Assembly (NCBI RefSeq): GCF_003966735.1
Contig: NZ_AP017378.1
Span: forward strand, 853,501 to 917,500
Reading direction: 5' to 3'
Length of the DNA: 64,000 nt
Source of the DNA: Desulfovibrio ferrophilus
GTDB lineage: Bacteria; Desulfobacterota; Desulfovibrionia; Desulfovibrionales; Desulfovibrionaceae
How positions within the stretch are numbered: position 1 is the first letter of the stretch; each line of letters opens with the position of its first letter. A program made the position numbers and the translations under genes. A model generated the notes under the pieces. The model had not been told where the DNA came from. It saw only the letters and a list, made by a program, of their open reading frames with translations, and ran no database searches. This document shows, piece after piece, positions 8,628 through 17,053 of the stretch.

Positions 8628-9062
8628 TTAGGCATGAAGTTTGGCCCAGGAAGTGATGGCTGCTGCATCCATGGCTCCGCTGATTTTGCCCGCTTCCTGC
8701 CCACCCTTGAAAAGTATCATGGTGGGGACGGACATGATGGCATAGCGGCTGGCGATGGCCTGGTTCGTATCAGTCTGAAGTTTTGCCAGACGAATTTTCG
8801 GGGCAAGCAGCGTGGCTGCCTGGGAATACGCTGGAGCCATCATCTGGCAGGGACCGCATGAAGCCGACCAGAAATCCACCAGTACGGGCAAGTCGTTTTT
8901 GGTGATGAATCGGTCAAAAGTTTGTGCATTGAGGTCAGTGACTGAGCCGGAGAGTAAAGGGGATTCACAGCGCCCGCAGACGGGGGATGCAGCCATTTTT
9001 GCGGTCTGGACGCGGTTGATGCCTGCACAGTTGGGGCACGTAACGTGGACGGTATCGTTCAT
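8628..9062 (-). CDS. trxC: Thioredoxin with N-terminal zinc ribbon (TrxC / thioredoxin 2 type)
   Basis: A 144-residue protein. The N-terminal 35 residues hold a four-cysteine ribbon (C9-P-N-C12 and C29-G-R-C32), as in Trx2. The thioredoxin fold follows, with active site SCGPC (Cys69, Cys72) after LVDFWSA and the cis-proline in MSVPTMILF. It reduces disulfides in cytosolic proteins, and the zinc ribbon is associated with oxidative-stress responses in characterised relatives. The start at 9062 is chosen because AGGAG precedes it and it begins directly at the ribbon. Confidence 0.93.
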   Translation of the reverse strand: MNDTVHVTCPNCAGINRVQTAKMAASPVCGRCESPLLSGSVTDLNAQTFDRFITKNDLPVLVDFWSASCGPCQMMAPAYSQAATLLAPKIRLAKLQTDTNQAIASRYAIMSVPTMILFKGGQEAGKISGAMDAAAITSWAKLHA

Positions 9063-9200
9063 GGGCTTCTCCTTAGTGCCTTGGGTTCGATGAATACTGT
9101 AATCATTCCCGGATGCCGGGCAAGTCGTCGGGGGATAGATTCCCTCAGGAAGAGGGGTATGATATTGATTGAATACGCCGTCGGCGAGAAGGAGGACAAC

Positions 9201-9467
9201 ATGAAGCGGATGATTTTGATTATAGCGATGACCATGATGTTTGCGTTTGCCAACATGGGAATTGCCCGTGCTGAAACCGATAAACGTGCCCGTATCTTGA
9301 TCAATAAACTTGAGGCCCAAGTTGAGACCTTGGAAAACAAGGTGACCTCTCTTCAGCTGCTCGTGCAGAAGCTCCAGGCCGACAACGAAAAGCTTCAGGG
9401 TAAAGTGGATTCAAACTTTGCCTTGATCAAGGCATTGGCCACCCGCCTTAATCAAAATGGTCCCTGA
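9201..9467 (+). CDS. Small exported coiled-coil protein
   Basis: An 88-residue protein: signal peptide (MKRMILIIAMTMMFAFANMG, then IARAE, giving an AxA-type cleavage site), then one continuous heptad-repeat helix (ILINKLEAQVETLENKVTSL and onward to LIKALATRLNQ). GGAGG lies eight bases before the ATG. It resembles Lpp/YbgF-type periplasmic trimeric coiled coils in form but has no C-terminal lysine or lipobox. The role is unknown. It is divergent from the thioredoxin gene. Confidence 0.75.
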   Translation: MKRMILIIAMTMMFAFANMGIARAETDKRARILINKLEAQVETLENKVTSLQLLVQKLQADNEKLQGKVDSNFALIKALATRLNQNGP

Positions 9468-9586
9468 GATGTGGCCCCAAATACTGTCCGACATGATCGC
9501 TTAAGTTCTTAGAGGCTACTAGGCTTGCCAAGAAGGGCTATTTGCGAGCATAATGGGATACGTGTTTCATCAGGGGAGATTGAATC

Positions 9587-9790
9587 ATGAGTTCTCAAAA
9601 TGTGAATGGACTGACCATGGTCAGCGAGATGTCCTTTGGCAGCAAGAGTATGGCTTCGCAAAGTGTGCGCGAGTACAATGAAACCGTGCGCAAGAATGCC
9701 GAGCAGTATTCGAATGTAATCACTGACTTGCGTGATGTGAAGTCGCCCGCCGAACAGGCAACGGGCAAGGTTTTTCAGGCCTTGGCCTGA
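9587..9790 (+). CDS. Hypothetical protein, 67 aa
   Basis: A short soluble protein starting MSSQNVNGLTMVSEMSFGSK, mostly polar and probably helical (YNETVRKNAEQYSNVITDLR). AGGGGAG lies ten bases upstream of the ATG. No domain is recognised and no partner gene is adjacent. Small size and compositional plausibility are the only support besides the ribosome site. Confidence 0.5.
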   Translation: MSSQNVNGLTMVSEMSFGSKSMASQSVREYNETVRKNAEQYSNVITDLRDVKSPAEQATGKVFQALA

Positions 9791-10043
9791 GTTTGAAGAT
9801 ACCGTTGCCGCTTGATTTGGATGCCGCTGTACAGGTCTGGATGGCTTTTCAGAGGTCTTTCCTGAGGCGCAGCTGTCAGACGTGCTGTGATTTTGGTGTC
9901 GCAGCGGTTCTTGGTGCTGCAAAATGATAATTCTTATTTTCCCGGGAATTGAATAAGCAGAATCCTCGCCGAAACAGTCGCTGTTTTACGGCGAGTTAAT
10001 TTTTATAACTTTGATTGTTTTAGGGTATTCAGTTTTGTGTTGC

Positions 10044-10064
10044 TTAAGAATTAAGAATTAAGAA
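10044..10064. repeat. Three tandem copies of a TTAAGAA heptamer
   Basis: TTAAGAA occurs three times head to tail (10044-10050, 10051-10057, 10058-10064), ending about 50 bp before the likely start of the binding-protein gene. Between 9791 and 10112 nothing else is seen. The arrangement could be a regulator binding array or polymerase slippage. Confidence 0.5.
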
Positions 10065-10112
10065 TAGTTGCCGGCCAATAATCCACATCTACTACACGGT
10101 TGGGTATCTGAA

Positions 10113-10880
10113 ATGAGCGCTATGAAAATGCTTTTGAATGTGTTGTTGGGACTGATGCTCGCTGTTCCGTGTTCAGCCTATGCTGGCGATGCTCTACGCA
10201 TCGCCACTGAAGGTGCTTATCCCCCATTTAATTATGTGGATGATCAGGGCAAGCTGGCAGGATTCGATGTGGATATAGCGAGTGCGCTGTGCCGCGCCAT
10301 GAACGTCGAATGCGAGATCGTGGCCGTGGAGTGGGACTCAATCCTCGATGGGTTGGAGAATGGGGACTACTCAGCGATCGTAGCCAGTATGGCGAAAACC
10401 GAGGAAAGAGATAAGCGGGCCGACTTTACGGATCGTTACTATCGGTCTCGGAGTGCCTTTATTGCCAAGGCTGGACTCTATGACGATGTCTCGCCTCAGG
10501 CGTTGAAGGGAAAATGTCTTTCAGCCGCAGATGGAACCGTGCAACTCGATTATCTGCGCAAAAATTACTCCTCCTCTTCCGAAGTGATCATCGCCAAGGA
10601 TACACCGGATAGCTATCGGCTTCTTGCTGAAGGAAAAATCGATCTGATTCTTTCCGATGCCTTGAACTGTCTGGATTTTCTTGATTCTGAGCAAGGGATT
10701 GATTTTGACTTCGCCGGGGAGGCTTTGCCTGGAGAAGCCACGTCTTCCACTGCATATATCGCCGTGCGCGAAGGCGATAACGAATTGCGCAAGCGTATCA
10801 ATGAAGCCATCCAGGTTATCCGCCTGGACGGTACCTATGAGCGCATCAATCACAAGTATTTCCCCTTTAGCATCTACTAG
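10113..10880 (+). CDS. Periplasmic amino-acid-binding-type protein (SBP_bac_3), paired with a diguanylate cyclase
   Basis: A 255-residue exported protein: signal peptide MKMLLNVLLGLMLAVPCSAY, mature start ALRIATEGAYPPFNYVDDQG, then GFDVDIASALCRAMNVEC, all family-3 solute-binding motifs. No permease or ATPase is adjacent. Instead a GTG-started diguanylate cyclase follows after 12 bp. This suggests a sensory role, presenting an amino acid or similar ligand to the periplasmic domain of the cyclase; that is inference. The start is unclear: ATG 10113 or 10122 both lack a good ribosome site. Confidence 0.85.
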   Translation: MSAMKMLLNVLLGLMLAVPCSAYAGDALRIATEGAYPPFNYVDDQGKLAGFDVDIASALCRAMNVECEIVAVEWDSILDGLENGDYSAIVASMAKTEERDKRADFTDRYYRSRSAFIAKAGLYDDVSPQALKGKCLSAADGTVQLDYLRKNYSSSSEVIIAKDTPDSYRLLAEGKIDLILSDALNCLDFLDSEQGIDFDFAGEALPGEATSSTAYIAVREGDNELRKRINEAIQVIRLDGTYERINHKYFPFSIY

Positions 10881-10892
10881 TCGGCAATAAAC

Positions 10893-12539
10893 GTGGCGAT
10901 TAAAGAAAAACAGTCCAAGGCGCGTTCTCTTCGTATCAGTCTGACAAAGGCCGGGCTCGTCACGGTCATCTTCATGCTACTCGTGTTGGGCGGGGTGGGC
11001 TGGATCTCACACAACACTCTGTTCAGTATTGTGCGCAGCGCCCATGAATCCCGAAATGTGCTTATTCCGGATATCCTGGCGCGCCAACGTTCTGCAATGA
11101 ACATCGAACGCCTGGGACGTTTTGGTGAAATCATATTTTATTCCCAGGACCCTTCCATTCGCCGTGCCAAACGGTTGACCGCCCGGATTCTGATGCAGGA
11201 TTTGGCCTTTGAGCCGGAGAGCGCTACTCACGCCAAGGCCCAGAAGGTTTTCAGGGGTATCTCCACCATTGCTCGCCTGCGTGACAGACAGGATGCCCTG
11301 CGTACAAAAGCGGCTGAACTGGCTTTGGGTATACATAAGATGGAGACCTCTGCCGGGCTGGTCGTGACGGGGCGACTCGCTGAATCAGATCGTCTGGTCA
11401 TGGCTGGATTGCTGAGTGACCTTGGTGTGATGGCGCGAACCTTGGATGCCTTGCTTGAATCGAATCCTTCAGTATTTGAAGCCCGAAGAAACGAACTGTC
11501 CGAGCACTATTCCTCTGCTGTGCGTCAATTGGATGCTTTGAGCGGAGTGGAAGAGACGTTGCCATTGCGCGGGGCCTTGACTGCCGCTTACGACAATTCT
11601 GTTAAGGCTGTTGAGTTGCAGCGCGACGTGCTTGCCATGGATTCCGATGCACTGACCTTGTGGGGGGATATTTCGCAGCAGTTGGACGAATTGGCCGATA
11701 GCATTGCCACCGATGCCGGGTTGCGGGCGGTGACCATGGCTGAAGCCATCAAGGGGCAAGCCGATAAGGTCGGACTGGTGAGCTACGCGATGACGGGACT
11801 TCTGTGTTCTCTGCTGCTTCTTGTGGTGTGGGTCTTTCAGCGGCATGTTCTGGGGCCTATCCTGTCCGTGACCCGTGCCTTGGAGGCTGTGCATGGCGGA
11901 AAGCGCAATCTGATCGGCGGTCCGAGGGCATTCTTCGTTGAGTTGGACGCCATTGGCAAAGCCGTTGAACGGTATGCCGGAGTGCTGCGGGAGCTGCGGG
12001 ATAGCAACGCGAAATTACATGATCTTTCGCTGCTTGATGGTCTGACGAACTTAGCAAATCGTCGTCATTTCGATGAAGAGTTGCGTCGGGAGATTTCGCG
12101 TGCCACGCGCAACGGGCGTCCTTTGTCTCTGTTGATGTTGGATGTGGACCGTTTCAAAGAGTTTAATGATAAGCACGGACATATGGCCGGGGATGCCTGT
12201 CTGGCCATGGTGGCCAAGGTACTGCAAGGGGCCGTTCGTCGTCCGGGCGAGGTGGCTGCCCGCTACGGTGGTGAGGAATTTGCGGTGATTTTGCCTGAGG
12301 TTGACCGTGACGAAGCCGCTGAGATTGCCGAAAAAATTCTGAAGGAAGTGGCAGCACTGAGGATTCCATGCGTCGATGGCATCAATGTCTCGATTACGAT
12401 CAGCATTGGTGTTGCTGTTCTGAATGGTGAATGGAGTGGGTCAATGCCTTCTCTGTTGGATGCTGCTGATTCAGCGCTTTACTGCGCCAAGGCCGCAGGA
12501 AGGAATCGAGTGATTATTCACGGAGTGACCGAAGACTAG
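10893..12539 (+). CDS. Membrane diguanylate cyclase (GGDEF)
   Basis: A 548-residue inner-membrane enzyme making c-di-GMP from two GTP. Helix one spans about 20-41 and helix two about 296-316. Between them is a 250-residue helical periplasmic sensor of the type seen in TorS-like proteins. A HAMP-like linker follows, then a C-terminal GGDEF domain with the active loop RYGGEEF (GGEEF at 459-463), preceded by LDGLTNLANRRHFDEEL and MLDVDRFKEFND. The product-inhibition I-site is degenerate (RPGE instead of RxxD), so feedback control may be weak. GTG start; it forms a probable operon with the upstream binding protein. Confidence 0.92.
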   Translation: MAIKEKQSKARSLRISLTKAGLVTVIFMLLVLGGVGWISHNTLFSIVRSAHESRNVLIPDILARQRSAMNIERLGRFGEIIFYSQDPSIRRAKRLTARILMQDLAFEPESATHAKAQKVFRGISTIARLRDRQDALRTKAAELALGIHKMETSAGLVVTGRLAESDRLVMAGLLSDLGVMARTLDALLESNPSVFEARRNELSEHYSSAVRQLDALSGVEETLPLRGALTAAYDNSVKAVELQRDVLAMDSDALTLWGDISQQLDELADSIATDAGLRAVTMAEAIKGQADKVGLVSYAMTGLLCSLLLLVVWVFQRHVLGPILSVTRALEAVHGGKRNLIGGPRAFFVELDAIGKAVERYAGVLRELRDSNAKLHDLSLLDGLTNLANRRHFDEELRREISRATRNGRPLSLLMLDVDRFKEFNDKHGHMAGDACLAMVAKVLQGAVRRPGEVAARYGGEEFAVILPEVDRDEAAEIAEKILKEVAALRIPCVDGINVSITISIGVAVLNGEWSGSMPSLLDAADSALYCAKAAGRNRVIIHGVTED

Positions 12540-12568
12540 CTTGTTGAATCTCTTCACCGAAAGGTTAT

Positions 12569-12608
12569 AAGCTGCACATTGTCCCGCGACATTGTGCAGC
12601 TTTTTATT
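12569..12608 (+). terminator. Intrinsic terminator after the diguanylate cyclase
   Basis: AAGCTGCACA (12569-12578) pairs with TGTGCAGCTT, followed by further T's, about 30 bp downstream of the stop. Confidence 0.85.
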
Positions 12609-12651
12609 GGATCATTGGTTTCCATTGTGTGTGGGGAATTACGCCCGTCGC

Positions 12652-13554
12652 CTAGCAATCGACCTGTTGTATTGTCGTTTTTTCAAGCATGGCCTCGACA
12701 AATCGCTGAACCAATCGGGATGAATTGTTTTTCGTCCAGACCAAGTGGTATTCCACGATGGGGAGTTTGTCCTTGATGGGCAGGTGAACAACCCCAGGGC
12801 GAGGAATGGCGGCCAATGATTCAGGCATGAGAGAGAACCCGAGTCCAGCTGCGACGAGCGCACCGGTGGGGTGCTTGAGCAGAGCCGTGTGCAGTAGCTT
12901 CGGTGTGGCTCCAGCCCGGTGTAGACAGGTGATAATGGCGTCATACAGCCCCGTGTTTGTTGGGCGTGGGAAGATGAGCAGGGTTTCGTTGGCGATTTCC
13001 TTGAGACTCAAGGTGGAGTTTTTTGCCAGAGGATGTCCTTCCGGTATAGCCATGACATAGGATTCGCGCGCATAGCGTGTATGAGATAGTCTGCTGTCAA
13101 TAGTATTGAAAGGCCTGACAAAGCCGACATCTAGCTCTTGGCGGAGCAAGGCCTGAAGTTGATTCCGGGTCGTGAGTTGTTGCAGGCTTATGTCCACGTG
13201 GGGATTTTTTTCTTTGAAATGCCGAAGTGAGTACGGCAATGGACCTTCCAGCACAGGGCCGATAGTGCCAATTGTTAGTTGTCCTTCCTTGCCTTGCCCC
13301 ATTTGTTCAACGTGTTTTGCTACTGCGGTCGTTCTGTCCAGAATGGCTTGTGCTTCTTCCTGAAGATACTTTCCCGCGGCGGTCAGTGACACTGATCGGC
13401 TTGTTCGTTCGAATAATCGAGCGCCGAGTTCATCCTCAAGTTTCCTGATGGATTGTGAAAGCGGGGGCTGCGAGATGTGCAACTGTATGGCGGCTTTGCC
13501 GAAATGCAGTGCCTTGGCAACCGCCAGGAAGTGGCGGAGTTGGCGTAGGTCCAT
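12652..13554 (-). CDS. LysR-family transcriptional regulator
   Basis: A 300-residue protein with the N-terminal LysR winged helix-turn-helix (MDLRQLRHFLAVAKALHFGK, then ISQPPLSQSIRKLEDELGA) and the periplasmic-binding-like effector domain from about residue 90 (GQLTIGTIGPVLEG, DVGFVRP). The start at 13554 matches the family's usual MDLRQL opening. It is divergent from a carboxymuconolactone-decarboxylase-family gene, the classic LysR target arrangement, so it probably activates that gene in response to a small aromatic or similar co-inducer. Confidence 0.93.
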   Translation of the reverse strand: MDLRQLRHFLAVAKALHFGKAAIQLHISQPPLSQSIRKLEDELGARLFERTSRSVSLTAAGKYLQEEAQAILDRTTAVAKHVEQMGQGKEGQLTIGTIGPVLEGPLPYSLRHFKEKNPHVDISLQQLTTRNQLQALLRQELDVGFVRPFNTIDSRLSHTRYARESYVMAIPEGHPLAKNSTLSLKEIANETLLIFPRPTNTGLYDAIITCLHRAGATPKLLHTALLKHPTGALVAAGLGFSLMPESLAAIPRPGVVHLPIKDKLPIVEYHLVWTKNNSSRLVQRFVEAMLEKTTIQQVDC

Positions 13555-13576
13555 GATTGATATCCTAAATATATTA

Positions 13577-13594
13577 ATCAATGTTTACAATGAT
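13577..13594. promoter_or_regulatory. Candidate LysR-regulator binding site
   Basis: ATCAATG-TTTA-CAATGAT is an 18-bp imperfect palindrome with one mismatched pair, placed in the 105-bp gap between the divergent LysR and decarboxylase-family genes. Its AT-rich dyad form suits an LTTR box. Confidence 0.45.
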
Positions 13595-13659
13595 ATTGGA
13601 CGAATCAATAAGGCTTTCCTACCGTGGGATCAGACAAAACACAAACCATGGAGAAAGTC

Positions 13660-14055
13660 ATGAATGACAGATTTGATCGGGGTTGGGCAAAACTCAAAGA
13701 GATTGATGGCGAAGCCGGAGAGAAGGTGGTGGCCGCTTTGAATGACGTGGCCCCGGACCTGGGGCAGGTGTGCATTGAATTTGCCTTTGGCGACGTCATG
13801 TCGCGCCCCGGGTTGGATTTGAAGTCTCGGGAGTTGTGCACGGTGGCGGCTTTGACTGCTCTGGGCAATGCCGCTCCACAACTGGAAGTACATATCCACG
13901 GTGCGCTTAATGTCGGTTGTACGCCCGAGGAGATTGTGGAAGTGGTCATTCAGATGGCCGTGTATGCAGGATTTCCAGCTGCCTTGAATGGGATGTTCGT
14001 GGCGAAGAAGGTTTTTGCCGAGCGCGGTGTGCAGGTTGAAACGACGATGAACTGA
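13660..14055 (+). CDS. Carboxymuconolactone decarboxylase family protein
   Basis: A 131-residue protein of the CMD/AhpD-like fold. It has FAFGDVMSRPGLDLKSRELC, then VAALTALGNAAPQLEVHIHG and the TPEEIVEVVIQMAVYAGFPA segment, which match gamma-carboxymuconolactone decarboxylase (PcaC) better than AhpD because there is no CxxC. ATG 13660 is preferred since GGAG lies seven bases upstream. No other beta-ketoadipate genes are near, so the true substrate may differ. Control by the divergent LysR protein is likely. Confidence 0.85.
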   Translation: MNDRFDRGWAKLKEIDGEAGEKVVAALNDVAPDLGQVCIEFAFGDVMSRPGLDLKSRELCTVAALTALGNAAPQLEVHIHGALNVGCTPEEIVEVVIQMAVYAGFPAALNGMFVAKKVFAERGVQVETTMN

Positions 14056-14084
14056 TTGATTAGATTTCAAAGGCCTTTACAACT

Positions 14085-14122
14085 GACCTCGTCCTTCGAA
14101 GATCACTTCGACGGACGAGGTC
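14085..14122 (+). terminator. Hairpin downstream of the CMD-family gene
   Basis: GACCTCGTCC (14085-14094) pairs with GGACGAGGTC (14113-14122), with further TCGAAG pairing inside. It has only a weak T-run, so termination strength is uncertain. Confidence 0.6.
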
Positions 14123-14169
14123 TTAGTGTTTGCACAGGGTGGGGCGCTCACTTATGCGATGATTGGGTT

Positions 14170-14244
14170 CCGGTCTTATGGTTTACCTAGAGCGTAAATG
14201 CGAGCGGCCTGGTCTACCCAAGAAGTCAGCCTAGGAAAGACCGG
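14170..14244. other. Structured intergenic segment, possible small RNA or 3' UTR element
   Basis: In the 340-bp gap between the CMD gene and the convergent PAS/GGDEF gene, CCGGTCTT (14170-14177) pairs with AAGACCGG (14237-14244) and CCTAG (14186-14190) pairs with CTAGG (14231-14235), giving an extended stem with a 40-nt apical region. The rest of the gap shows no gene. Confidence 0.35.
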
Positions 14245-14395
14245 GTGATGTCTGTCTGGAGAGTGTGTCCCAGAGAAGAGTTGATTCGGTGAAGAGAGGT
14301 ACGGCATGAAGAACCGCGTTTTCACTCTGTGAGGTGAGGCAGGTGCTCGTAATGTTTGCGTTTGGGCGCGCTACGACTGCGGCGAAGGTTGAAGA

Positions 14396-16264
14396 CTACT
14401 TGAAGATAACGACCCGATTCCGGCCGCCACGCTTGGCTTCGTATAGGGCCGTGTCAGCCCGTTTCAGTAAGCCTTCCACTGTTTCATCCTCTGCAGTCAT
14501 TGTGGTGACCCCGATGCTTACCGTGAAATTGATGGGGCCGGAATCGCCTTGAACATGGGTTTCGGCGAGTGTTGCCCGCAGCCGTTCAGCGATGTCCTGG
14601 GCAACCTTGGAATCCGTATTGATGAGGATCGCCGCAAATTCTTCGCCACCGATGCGGCCGAAGATATCAGTCTCACGCAGGGTTTGCAGGCTGGCCTTGG
14701 TCATGGCTTTCAAGACTTCGTCGCCGGCAATGTGTCCGTGGGTGTCGTTCACTGCCTTGAAATAGTCGATGTCGATCATGATCATGGATAACGGACTATT
14801 ATAACGCCGGCTTCGGGCAATTTCATCGTATGCCCGCTCCATGAAATAGCGGCGATTACTGATCTTTGTCAGGGAATCCTTGGTTGCCAGTTCAGTAAGC
14901 TGTTTTTCCATGCGTTTACGCTTGGAGATGTCATGAATGATGGAATACAGGAGAATACGACCATTGACGGCGATAGGACCGCTGAAAACCTCGACATCAC
15001 GAAGGGTTCCGTCTGCCAGGCGGTGCTTGAATTCAAGATGACTGCGGATCTCCACCTTCGCCTTGCGTAACTCCTGCTCAATGTCCTCTTTGGATTGGGT
15101 ATTGATTTCGGAGGCATGCATGGAGGTTAACTGCTCGCGTGGGTACCCGTAGTAGTTGGCAGCAGCAGGGTTGGCATCTTCAATTCTACCGGAACTGGGA
15201 TCGACGAGCAGCATGACCGCGTGGTTGTTTTCGAATACCGACCGGAAGCGCTCTTCGCTGTCTCGTAGGGCGGCTTCGGTTTCCTTCCGAATCTTGATTT
15301 CCTGGGAAATTTGTTCGTTGATTCGGGTCAGGTTTTCGTTGGCACGAGTCAATTCCTGAGTACGTTCTTCAACTTTGTCTTCCAATTCATCGTGGGCCTG
15401 TCGAAGTTCCTGTTGAGTCGTTTTGAGTTCCTGAATGTTGACGAAGCTTTCCAATAGAAGATCCCGCCCCTGGTAACGCAGCCGGGTGACCGTCTTGTGG
15501 ATGGGGATTTCTAAACCATCCTTGTCCAGAAGAGATCTTTCAGATCGTTCCACCAATTGCCCCAGATCGGTCACCGGACATTTCTTTTCTTCTGCGGGGC
15601 AGACGAATTTGTGGCAGACCTTGTTGGTGATGTCTTCTTTCTTCAACCCCACCAGTTGTCTGCCGAATTCGTTGATATCCACGATTGTGTGGTCGTTGGC
15701 GTCGATGAGCATGATGCCGACGTGGGCGGAGTCGAGGAGGGTTCGCAAGTAGTTCTCGTTGGCGCGCAGTGCTGCTTCAGCTTGTTTGAGGTCGGTAATA
15801 TCGAGAATGGTGGAAAGGATATGCGGGCGGTTGAAAAAATCGAGGGTGCGCATATCCACGCTGACATGCAGCGAAGAGCCGTCTTTGCGCTTCAATTTGA
15901 GTTCGTGCCCTTTGACGACACCTTCTCGGGCAAGATGATCCAGGAGCGGTTCTCGATCTGTGGGATCCAGATAGAAATCAAGGGCAGTGGAATTCATGGC
16001 AAGGTTACGGCGGAATTCATCCATCGTGTAGCCCATCATTGTAGCGAGCCCTTCATTAATGGAAATGATGCGCCCCGAGGGAGTGCTCAGGACCAAACCA
16101 CCGGGGGTGCCTTCGAACAGGGTCTTGTATTGTTTTTCCTTCTCTTGAAGGGCAACGACTTCCAGGGCGCGTTCGGCCACAAGCGCTTCCAGTTCGGCGA
16201 TACGCTTTTTTGCGGCTTGAAGATCCTGTTGAGGATGGATGGTATTCTCCCACAGTTCGGTCAT
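14396..16264 (-). CDS. PAS-PAS-PAS diguanylate cyclase (GGDEF)
   Basis: A 622-residue soluble protein. A short N-terminal coiled coil precedes three PAS domains (about 45-160, 165-285 and 330-445). The second contains a cysteine-rich insertion, NKVCHKFVCPAEEKKCPVTD, that could bind a metal or sense redox state. A long coiled coil separates PAS 2 and PAS 3. The C-terminal GGDEF domain has DSLTKISNRRYFMERAY, MIDIDYFKAVND and the active loop GRIGGEEF. The I-site RETD is intact, so c-di-GMP feedback inhibition is expected. ATG 16264 is preferred over an upstream TTG (16282). Confidence 0.92.
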   Translation of the reverse strand: MTELWENTIHPQQDLQAAKKRIAELEALVAERALEVVALQEKEKQYKTLFEGTPGGLVLSTPSGRIISINEGLATMMGYTMDEFRRNLAMNSTALDFYLDPTDREPLLDHLAREGVVKGHELKLKRKDGSSLHVSVDMRTLDFFNRPHILSTILDITDLKQAEAALRANENYLRTLLDSAHVGIMLIDANDHTIVDINEFGRQLVGLKKEDITNKVCHKFVCPAEEKKCPVTDLGQLVERSERSLLDKDGLEIPIHKTVTRLRYQGRDLLLESFVNIQELKTTQQELRQAHDELEDKVEERTQELTRANENLTRINEQISQEIKIRKETEAALRDSEERFRSVFENNHAVMLLVDPSSGRIEDANPAAANYYGYPREQLTSMHASEINTQSKEDIEQELRKAKVEIRSHLEFKHRLADGTLRDVEVFSGPIAVNGRILLYSIIHDISKRKRMEKQLTELATKDSLTKISNRRYFMERAYDEIARSRRYNSPLSMIMIDIDYFKAVNDTHGHIAGDEVLKAMTKASLQTLRETDIFGRIGGEEFAAILINTDSKVAQDIAERLRATLAETHVQGDSGPINFTVSIGVTTMTAEDETVEGLLKRADTALYEAKRGGRNRVVIFK

Positions 16265-16454
16265 TGGATATTCCGGTTGCAATGCTGCTCAGAATGAAAG
16301 GATGAACATTCTTAGCATATTTCAAACGTAAAGGAGAAGGAGATGTTTTTTCTTGTGTGGCAGGGGGAAAATGAAATTTATCCTGTCTCGTAAATTGACA
16401 AAATCTATTTCTGTCGCACCTTGTTAGAGAGACATTTAAAGAAGAGGCAAGATA

Positions 16455-16976
16455 ATGAAGATTCTTATATTTGCTGTTGCGTTATTGTTTATGGCTATGG
16501 CCAGCGTGGCCTGGGCCTCGGACACGGGGCGAACAGGCTCTTACGTCAAGCCCACCAAGGAAGAACTGAAGATGCTTTTGACTCCACTTCAATACAAGGT
16601 CACGCAGGAAGATGGCACCGAGCGTCCTTTTGCCAATGAGTATTGGGATAACAAGCGTGAAGGTATTTATGTGGACCTGCTTTCGGGTGAGGTCTTGTTC
16701 AGTTCCACGGATAAGTATCGTTCCGGCACGGGGTGGCCGAGCTTTATCCGTCCTCTGGAGGCTGAGAACATCGTCTCCGTGGAGGATCGCAAGCTGTTCG
16801 TCACGCGAACCGAGATTCGCAGCCGTCATGGGGATAACCATCTGGGGCATGTGTTTGATGATGGCCCCGAACCGACTGGATTGCGTTATTGCATGAATTC
16901 CGCTGCACTACGTTTTATTCCCAGAGAGAAGCTGGATGAGGAAGGATACGGCAAGTATCTGAGCCTGTTCAAGTAA
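16455..16976 (+). CDS. msrB: Exported peptide-methionine (R)-S-oxide reductase
   Basis: A 173-residue MsrB with a clear signal peptide ([20 protein letters not shown], then AS), so it repairs methionine-R-sulfoxides in the periplasm. Family motifs: [33 protein letters not shown], and [13 protein letters not shown] with catalytic Cys146. Both zinc-binding CxxC pairs of typical MsrB are missing (YVDLLSGE and [10 protein letters not shown] in their places), so it belongs to the zinc-free subclass. It stands alone. Confidence 0.95.
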   Translation: MKILIFAVALLFMAMASVAWASDTGRTGSYVKPTKEELKMLLTPLQYKVTQEDGTERPFANEYWDNKREGIYVDLLSGEVLFSSTDKYRSGTGWPSFIRPLEAENIVSVEDRKLFVTRTEIRSRHGDNHLGHVFDDGPEPTGLRYCMNSAALRFIPREKLDEEGYGKYLSLFK

Positions 16977-17053
16977 CGGCCTTGATTGGTTGGGGTGGTC
17001 CTGCCAAGGGGGCGCCCCTTTCCTTCCTTGGCGGTTTCGATTAATCCCACGCC

